A stretch of 64,000 nucleotides of DNA, from assembly GCF_905404315.1 (NCBI RefSeq), contig NC_066272.1, positions 3,844,001-3,908,000 on the forward strand. The letters are read 5' to 3'. The translations under genes were made by a program, and so were the position numbers. The notes under the pieces were generated by a model. It was not told the DNA's origin. It saw only the letters and a list, made by a program, of their open reading frames with translations, and ran no database searches. The stretch comes from Leptidea sinapis. Lineage: Eukaryota > Arthropoda > Insecta > Lepidoptera > Pieridae. Positions 56,628-64,000 of this stretch are shown here, one piece after another (within the stretch, counting starts at the first letter, position 1; the number at the start of each line of letters is the position of its first letter).

Positions 56628-57230
56628 TTTATCTACACCCAGAATATGAATCCTAAAAAGATTCTGAAACAGTTAGCTTACTGCTAACATTAAAACAGCC
56701 AGTCCTAGTAGTAACCTAATACCATCCATTACTGATTTTATACAAATAAACTAAGTATTAATGAAAGAATTATTTATTTTAGTAGTAATTTACATTTTGT
56801 ATAGTGTAATTATTAAAATTCACTTAAATATTATGTTCTTTTGCAGCGATTAAAATATCCGGCGGTGTGCTGTCAAAACTTGAATCGCTCATTTTTTCAA
56901 GAAAAATGGCGGGGTTTCGAATAACCTACTTTTTTTTTACGGCGCGCCACGTTCTGTTAGTGTGGAACGCGCGTAAACGAAAATGTTCTTTTTTTGAAAT
57001 TCATACAGATATTATGCATCGAGCAATAAGAATGTGGCTGTTTGTTGAAACTCTTTGCGTATGAAGGGATCGAAAAAAAAATCCAAGGAGTGTTATGAAA
57101 TTCAGTACAACATTACAACACTCGTTTGGATGATGTAATGGTTATTACGACATTGGGTGTTTTAATGTTGGTAATAAGCTAACTGTTTCAGAATCTTTAA
57201 TGGAGGATTTAAAGCATGGGTGTAGATAAA
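56628..57230. mobile_element. Foldback element with ~100-bp inverted arms
   Basis: The left arm 56628-56732 and right arm 57127-57230 are inverted copies. They share TTTATCTACACCC at the tip, GATTCTGAAACAGTTAGCTT, and ACATTAAAACA inside, with moderate divergence. The ~395-bp interior contains a 66-codon plus-strand frame (56867-57064) without recognised domain, and GC-rich islands (CCGGCGGTGTGCTG, CGGCGCGCCACG). No clear target duplication was found, so the superfamily is unknown. Confidence 0.75.
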
Positions 57231-57719
57231 TATATTTACAGAAAATACTGAACTGTACCTGACCTGGCCAAAGATGACGTAATGCTCTCGATATATCTAT
57301 AGACATTTTAATACATCACCCATTGAATATAAGACTGCTGTTTGCAAATATCTCAATTCAATTTCAATGCAATTATAGTTTCATGTAGATATTTACTAAT
57401 ATTAAGAGTAATTTTAGTGTAAATGTAACTGTTTGACCTTATATAAATAAATAAATAATATAATTAAGGAATTTCTATAATTGGTATTCATTACATTTTG
57501 CCTTTTTATCTCACGTTTTTGCACCTAAAATCTATGCTAAAATCTATCTATTAATTTTGTATAATTTGCATATAATGTAATCATAATATTGGTGAAATTG
57601 CTTCTTCATTATCCTAATGGCAACGCTGTGAGGCAAAAACAGATTAATCTGTGCACTGTCATTAGCATTCGAAAGTGTCAGCAGTGATTTATAAATCTAA
57701 GAGATTGATTTATTTATAT
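57231..57719. other. AT-rich non-coding stretch
   Basis: Nothing recognised. Confidence 0.4.
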
Positions 57720-57727
57720 GTACTAAC

Positions 57728-57898
57728 CTTAGATCATTAACACGTCCAGATAGACTACGACAGCTGTGAAAACGACGGAAAAAATTGAGTTTAGAAATAA
57801 CCTCTATTTTGAACAATTCACGCACACTAACACAAAATGTCATACAAATCGCGAGTGTAACAGCAAGAGACTCTATCTAGACATATAAATTATATGAG
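57728..57898. mobile_element. MITE family D, copy 4 (internal deletion), with target duplication
   Basis: A 171-bp element flanked by GTACTAAC (57720-57727) and GTACTAAT (57899-57906), 7 of 8 matching. About 50 bases present in copies 3 and 5 (the CAACCGATAAAAACAGGCC region) are missing. Confidence 0.85.
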
Positions 57899-57906
57899 GT
57901 ACTAAT

Positions 57907-58767
57907 ATTTAGTAAATAAATTACGTGTTAAGTGCAATTGTAGTAATAGGTAGTGTCATATATAACTGTTAAGAATATATTGAGTAAATTAGCGTATTGT
58001 TTATACGTAAATATTATAAACTAACAGTTACCTAAAACGTCTCACAAAAAAAGCAGTCAGCCTTAGCTTTTTAAGTCTTTTACTAAAGAAATGCTTCAAG
58101 CTTACGATTTCCGCAGTAAGTATTTATGACTAATATAGAATCTTTCAATTCGTTGACTTAACCTTAAGGCGCTATAGTCCTAAAAAGTAACATTTTTAAA
58201 AATCTGCTTAAAATACATCTACAAATCTTTTTTCAACGGTTCCAATTTATTGACATTATCTTATATATATTCTTTATCTAAATTATAGCTGTTTCAAAAA
58301 CACGATTACGGAAAAAAATCTCGATAGATTAATTTTTTGAAAAATAGTATTTTTTATTTGAATTGTTTATATTATCATAAAACTATGATAGCTATAAACA
58401 CAAAACTTATTTTGTTCGATAGTTTATTAGTATTTATAAGTTTTCACTGTGGGATTTATCAATACGCTTTGTGAATTATTTTATATTAATTTTTTTCGTA
58501 ATAAACCAAACGCGACTCCTTGGTTGCATGCTCGCTCAAGCCAGCAGTACGCCCGTGACCACTGTCAAGGAAGGGACTGTGTTCGTGTCTCTCGAGCTCA
58601 CATTACGTAAGATTTTAGCAAACAAGTACAAAGCGGGAATCATAGTCAAAAAATAATGATGATGCGACAGCGTATTTGTTGAAATATAAAGGTATAAGGT
58701 TGAAATATATTATTTTGAATATTATGCCACGCGGGATTTTTGTATATATGTACTTTAGGGAAGTTAG
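57907..58767. other. AT-rich non-coding stretch
   Basis: A plus-strand frame at 58471-58656 includes LAQASSTPVTTVKEGTVFVS and is followed by GTAAG. An isolated exon is possible but unsupported. Confidence 0.35.
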
Positions 58768-61700
58768 ATAAATCCAAGATGACCGCCGCACAAAATTATG
58801 ATTGCAGCAATATGGATATCGTGTCCGAGGTTCTCGAGGGTGCAGATAACGATTTTGTGATCATTTTTGAAGTCCAAGATGGCCGCCGAACAAAATTATG
58901 ATTTCAGCAATATGGATATCGTGTCCGAGGTTCTCGAGGGTGCAGATAACGATTTTATGATCATTTTTGAAATCCAAGATGGCCGCCGCACAAAATTAAG
59001 ATTTCAGCAATATGGATATCGTGTCCGAGGTTCTCGAGGGTGCAGATAACGATTTTGTGATCATTTTTGAAATCCAAGATGGCCGCCGCACAAAATTATT
59101 ATTTCAGCAATATGGATATCGTGTCCGAGGTTCTCGAGAGTGCAGAGAACGATTGTATGATCATATTTGAAATCCAGGATGGCCGCCGCACAAAATTATG
59201 ATTTCAGCAATATGGATATCGTGTCCAAGGTTCTCGAGGGTGCAGAGAACGATTCTGTGATCATTTTTGAATTAAAAGATGGCCGCCGCTCATATATGAT
59301 ATCAGCAATATGGATATCGTGTCCGAGGTTCTCGAGGGTGCAGAGAACGATTTTGTGATCATTTTTGAAATCCAATATAGCCGCCGCACAAAATTATGAT
59401 TTCAGCAATATGGATATCGTGTCCGAGGCTCTCGAGGGTACAGAGAACGATTGTGTCAACATATTTGAAATCCAAGATAGCCGCCGCACAAAATTACGAT
59501 TTCAGCAATATGGATATCGTGTCCGAGGTTCTCGAGGGTGCAGAGCACGATTCTGTGATCATTTTTGAATTCAAAGATGGCCGCCACTCATAATTATGAT
59601 TTCAGCAATATGGATATCGTGTCCGAGGTTCTCGAGGGTGCAGAGAACGACTTTGTGATGATTTTTGAAATCCAAGATGGCCGCTGCACAAAATTATGAT
59701 TTCAGCAATATGGATATCGTGTCCGAGGTTCTCGAGGGTGCAGAGAACGATTGCGTGATCATATTTGAAATGCAAGATGGCCGCCGCACAGAATTATGAT
59801 TTCAGCAATATGGATATCGTGTCCGAGGTTCTCGAGGGTGCAGATAACGATTTTGTGATCATTTTTGAAATCCAAGATGGCCGCCGCACAAAATTATGAT
59901 TTCAGCAATATGGATATCGTGTCCGAGGTTCTCGAGGGTGCAGTTAACGATTTTGTGATCATTTTTGAAATCCAAGATGGCCGCCGCACAAAATTATTAT
60001 TTCAGCAATATGGATATCGTGTCCGAGGTTCTCGAGAGTGCAGAGAACGATTGTCTGATCATATTTGAAATCCAGGATGGCCGCCGCACAAAATTATTAT
60101 TTCAGCAATATGGATATCGTGTCCGAGGTTCTCGAGGGTGCAGAGAACGATTCTGTGATCATTTTTGAATTAAAAGATGGCCGCCGCTCATATATAATTT
60201 CAGCAATATGGATATCGTGTCCGAGGTTCTCGAGGGTGCAGAGAACGATTTTGTGATCATTTTTGAAATCCAATATAGCCGCCGCACAAAATTATGATTT
60301 CAGCAAAATGGATATCGTGTCCGAGGTTCTCGAGGGTACAGAGAACGATTGTGTCAACATATTTGAAATCCAAGATGGCCGCCGCACAAAATTATGATTT
60401 CAGCAATATGGATATCGTGTCCGAGGTTCTCGGGGGTGCAGAGAACGATTTTGTGATTATTTTTGAAATCCAAGATGGCCGCCGCACAAAATTATGATTT
60501 CAGCAATATGGATAACGTGTCCGAGGTTCTCGAGGGCGCAGAGAACGTTTGTGTGATCATATTTGAAATCCAAGATAGCCGCCGCACAAAATTACGATTT
60601 CAGCAATATGGATATCGTGTCCGAGGTTCTCGAGGGTGTAGAGCACGATTCTGTGATCATTTTTGAATTCAAAGATGGCCGCCGCTCATAATTATGATTT
60701 CAGCAATATGGATATCGTGTCCGAGGTTCTCGAGGGTGCAGAGAACGACTTTGTGATCATTTTTGAAATCCAAGATGGCCGCTGCACAAAATTATGATTT
60801 CAGCAATATGGATATCGTGTCCGAGGTTCTCGAGGGTGCAGAGAACGATTGCGTGATCATATTTGAAATGCAAGATGGCCGCCGCACAGAATTATGATTT
60901 CAGCAATAAGGATATCGTGTCCGAGGTTCTCGAGGGTGCAGATAACGATTTTGTGATCATTTTTGAAATCCAAGATGGCCGCCGCACAAAATTATTATTT
61001 CAGCAATATGGATATCGTGTCCGAGGTTCTCGAGAGTGCAGAGAACGATTGTATGATCATATTTGAAATCCAGGATGGCCGCCGCACAAAATTATGATTT
61101 CAGCAATATGGATATCGTGTCCAAGGTTCTCGAGGGTGCAGAAAACGATTCTGTGATCATTTTTGAATTAAAAGATGGCCGCCGCTCATATATGATATCA
61201 GCAATATGGATATCGTGTCCGAGGTTCTCGAGGGTGCAGAGAACGATTTTGTGATCATTTTTGAAATCCAATATAGCCGCCGCACAAAATTATGATTTCA
61301 GCAATATGGATATCGTGTCCGAGGCTCTCGAGGGTACAGAGAACGATTGTGTCAACATATTTGAAATCCAAGATAGCCGCCGCACAAAATTACGATTTCA
61401 GCAATATGGATATCGTGTCCGAGGTTCTCGAGGGTGCAGAGCACGATTCTGTGATCATTTTTGAATTCAAAGATGGCCGCCACTCATAATTATGATTTCA
61501 GCAATATGGATATCGTGTCCGAGGTTCTCGAGGGTGCAGAGAACGACTTTGTGATGATTTTTGAAATCCAAGATGGCCGCTGCACAAAATTATGATTTCA
61601 GCAATATGGATATCGTGTCCGAGGTTCTCGAGGGTGCAGAGAACGATTGCGTGATCATATTTGAAATGCAAGATGGCCGCCGCACAGAATTATGATTTCA

Positions 61701-61850
61701 GCAATATGGATATCGTGTCCGAGGTTCTCGAGGGTGCAGATAACGATTTTGTGATCATTTTTGAAATCCAAGATGGCCGCCGCCAAAATTATGATTTCAG
61801 CAATAAGGTTACCGTATCCGATGTTCTCGAGGGTGTCGAGGACGAATTTT
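58768..61850 (+). repeat. Satellite array 2: ~31 units of ~100 bp
   Basis: Head-to-tail monomers of 98-100 bp. Each has GATTTCAGCAATATGGATAT, CGTGTCCGAGGTTCTCGAGG, GTGCAGAGAACGATT, GTGATCATTTTTGAAATCCA and AGATGGCCGCCGCACAAAAT. Variant monomers recur in order (CAATATAGCCGCC at 59373, 60271 and 61268; CCGCTCATATAT at ~59285, ~60184, ~61182), showing higher-order units of about 9-10 monomers. Several open frames of ~60 codons start at an in-unit ATG and are by-products of the repeat, not genes. Confidence 0.95.
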
Positions 61851-62132
61851 GAGCGGTGGCCATCTTGGATTCCAAAAATGATCCCTAAAATCGTTCTCTG
61901 CACCCTGGAGAACCACGGACACGATATCCAAATTGCTGAAATCATAATTATGAGCGGCGGCCATCTTGAATTTCAAAAAAGATCACACAATCGTTCTCTG
62001 CACCCTCGAGAACCTCGGACACGATATCCATGTTGCTGAAATCATAATTTTGTGCGGCGGCCATCTTGGATTTCAAAAATGATTCCAAATTCGTTCTCTG
62101 CACCCTCGAGAACCTCGGACACGATATCCATA
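61851..62132 (-). repeat. Satellite array 2, inverted end (~2.8 units)
   Basis: After 61850 the same monomer continues in reverse orientation (GGCGGCCATCTTGGATTTCA, CACCCTCGAGAACCTCGGAC). The last forward unit before the switch is diverged (AATAAGGTTACCGTATCCGA). Confidence 0.93.
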
Positions 62133-62135
62133 ATA

Positions 62136-62366
62136 CTTGGATCATTAATACGTCTAGATAGACTATGACAGCTGTGAAGACGTCCCACTAAATAGACTTT
62201 AGAACTAACCTCTATTTTGAGCAATTCACGCACACAAACACAAAGTGTCATACAAATCGCGAGAGTAAGACGTAGCTTGTCACGCACACTAAACTAATAT
62301 TCCTGATCTGTTTTTATCGGTTATCTAACAGCAAGAGACTCTATCTAGACTTATAAATTATCTAAG
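62136..62366. mobile_element. MITE family D, copy 5, at the satellite edge
   Basis: A 231-bp copy from CTTGGATCATTAATACGTCT to ACTTATAAATTATCTAAG. The satellite stops directly at its left end. No matching octamers flank it (CCATAATA versus ACAGTTGG), so one side has been rearranged or the satellite expanded up to it. Confidence 0.85.
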
Positions 62367-63414
62367 ACAGTTGGCATTAATGATATTGATGATTTTATCT
62401 ATACATGAATAGGTTATACAAAAATAGATATAAATGGCACCTTTTTTCTTTATTCATTATTATATCCAAAGTCTAGAGCGTTAAGATGTCTTTTTTTTTA
62501 AAAAGAAAACAAAATCAGTTTCTATTTCCGACTCTGTTGGGCATTTAATTTATTGTGCTAATTTTAAATAATGAATATCTTTGCAAAAATAAATGATTTT
62601 CATCACCTTATTCTCAAAGCGCTGAACAATCGAACCTTTCATGTAGATCACGGAATGTCTATAAAATCGAATAAAATTTTGGAACAAAAAAGTTAAGGCG
62701 TGATAGAATCACGGAAAGTTGTTTAACGTTCGTGGCATAAAATATCGCGTATATGGTTTTATCAAGACATTATTATAACTATTTAATGCGTGTCTCAAGA
62801 CTTATATACTGTAAGGAATGTTTCTTAAGGACGAATTTTGATTTAATTATGCACTTTTAATATTTTAATGGCGAGGTGTGAATTAAATAATATTATGTGT
62901 TTCGTTTATAGTTCTTAAGAACTCCATTTTCTGATTTGTCTCAAAGAAGTATTCGTTTCTTTTGTAAATTAATTCGTGTTTTAAATATTTCTTAAAATTA
63001 TATTGATTAAGTTTCCATCGCCCATTGATAAATCATGCTATTGCCGAGTCCAGATGTATCAGTAACAAATTGAAAATAATGTCAACATTATTCTAATGTA
63101 TCTGAAAACCAAATGGTAATTTGAATTTAAATTTTACAAATAATAAGGCTTTAAAAGGTTTGCAGAATGTAAATAACGTTTTATGTAAGATTAAAATTAA
63201 AACTTTTCAATATGTTATTGTGTATAAGGAAAAGATACAAGCAATAAAACCGTCAGATATTTTCGTGATCGAATATTGGGTACGGGCAAATCTCCTGGGG
63301 TTGGCAAGCTTAATATATTATCATAATATTATATTGACCAAGCTTTTATCTCAATTAGATTAGAAAAAAATACAAAGTGATACTCTTTTTCATAAAATAT
63401 ATTATTGTAATGAT
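62367..63414. other. AT-rich non-coding stretch
   Basis: No gene supported. An 80-codon plus-strand frame at 63121-63363 is low-complexity and has no recognised domain. Confidence 0.45.
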
Positions 63415-64000
63415 TCAAATGAAGTGAGCCGCGGGTGTCTGAGAGGTGGCGCTAGTGTAGCGGTGTGAAGTGTGAGGCGAGTCGTGGAGGGGTAATGAGA
63501 GGAGAGGAGAGGGGTAGCAAAGGGTATATAATGCCTTGTTCGGGATTAAATTGATCCTGTCTCGGCCCCCGCCGAGCAGACTACTACACGCACCTGTGCT
63601 CACACCCCGCTACGCCGCCACGCTACGCCCAGTGCTACGCTACGCAGCCCCGCTACGTGTGGTACGAGGTATACTACGCCAAGTTCGACTGGTTACGTCG
63701 AATTCGTTCCAGCCCGCAGCTTGTTTACAGCAATTTTTATTGTAGTAAGTGAGTTGCGTGTCATTGCGGTTGAGCTGAAGGATACCTAACGGTGACAACT
63801 AACTCGGCTAACGTTGACCCGGTGCGTTTCTCAGGCCTCCTGACCTGAGAGAAACCGGACGACCCGATCCCATTGCACTTGGGCTTTCCCAAGGGGGACG
63901 GTTCGCCGCTATAACCATTAGGGATAGCCGCGCCACTTCCAACCCCCGTTGCTCCCTGCCCTCGGCGGGGAGGCTTCATCAGCATGGCTCCATCAGCGGA
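63415..64000 (+). other. GC-rich promoter-like region, possible retroelement 5' end
   Basis: Abrupt switch to GC-rich DNA at ~63420. A TATA box (GGGTATATAATGCC) lies at ~63522, followed by GGATTAAATTGATCC and repeated CGCTACG motifs (63606-63660). From 63810 a stretch has two hairpins (GTTTCTCAGG with CCTGAGAGAAAC; TTGGGCTTTCCCAAGG) and reaches an ATG at 63984 that stays open to the window end. This layout fits an LTR plus leader, or a LINE leader. A host promoter is not excluded. Confidence 0.4.

Noticed and set aside
58471..58656. 61-codon frame followed by GTAAG, possible exon
   Set aside because: No acceptor site, no recognised domain and no neighbouring exons.
58867..61852. Many ~60-codon frames starting MKSKMAAAQNYDFSNMD and similar
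   Set aside because: They are produced by the ~100-bp satellite unit, change frame every unit, and occur on both strands of both arrays. No support for a protein.
58768..62132. CRISPR-like array
   Set aside because: Repeats are ~100 bp, head-to-tail with no unique spacers, in insect DNA. It is a satellite.
62136..62366. 8-bp target duplication for MITE copy 5
   Set aside because: Flanking octamers CCATAATA and ACAGTTGG do not match.

Overview
The window is animal (insect) nuclear DNA, most likely from a butterfly or moth. It is very AT-rich, has no bacterial-style gene packing, and is filled with transposon remnants of kinds common in lepidopteran genomes: CR1/Jockey-like, RTE-like and I-like non-LTR elements, a mariner remnant, tRNA-derived SINE-like units, MITEs and helitron-like repeats. 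The lepidopteran call rests on recognising these repeat styles from memory, so the order is an inference and I do not name a species. I found no convincing host protein-coding gene, no rRNA gene and no canonical tRNA gene.

Layout. 1-11 kb: AT-rich DNA with a shared interspersed repeat (family A), a foldback repeat, a decayed plus-strand reverse transcriptase (RT, 2.87-3.74 kb), a helitron-like repeat and a second RT tail. 11.07-13.73 kb: an 8-bp-TSD MITE, then a minus-strand LINE that keeps its 5' leader, RT and tail but has no endonuclease. 14-28 kb: RT scraps, a tRNA-Leu-like unit, a DUF4817-like fragment, a tRNA-derived SINE, two more MITE copies and a mariner pseudogene. 28.3-33.26 kb: the best-preserved object, an almost full-length LINE with an intact ORF1 (coiled coil plus a C-terminal domain like the baculovirus FP protein), an open ORF2 (endonuclease and RT), duplicated 88-bp units in its 5' leader, a (TTTGA)6 tail and a candidate 7-bp target duplication. 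34-41 kb: tails of I-like, CR1-like and RTE-like elements, and two very young tandem duplications. 46.6-47.2 kb: a short block of a ~100-bp satellite. 49-56 kb: many 3' ends of one further LINE family, a 38-bp-arm palindrome and an LINE leader fragment. 56.6-57.2 kb: a foldback element with ~100-bp arms. 58.77-62.13 kb: about 31 tandem copies of the same satellite with higher-order structure, then an orientation flip and a MITE. The last 600 bases are GC-rich, have a TATA box and look like the start of a retroelement that runs off the window.

The 28.3-33.3 kb LINE is the only unit whose parts form a working set: ORF1p would bind the element RNA, and ORF2p would nick target DNA and reverse transcribe. 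A short in-frame gap in the RT suggests this copy may not be active. The other protein-coding traces are broken. The MITEs and SINE-like units have no visible partner enzyme here. The gene poverty, nested repeats and satellite fit heterochromatin, a gene desert or a sex-limited chromosome, but the sequence alone cannot decide which.
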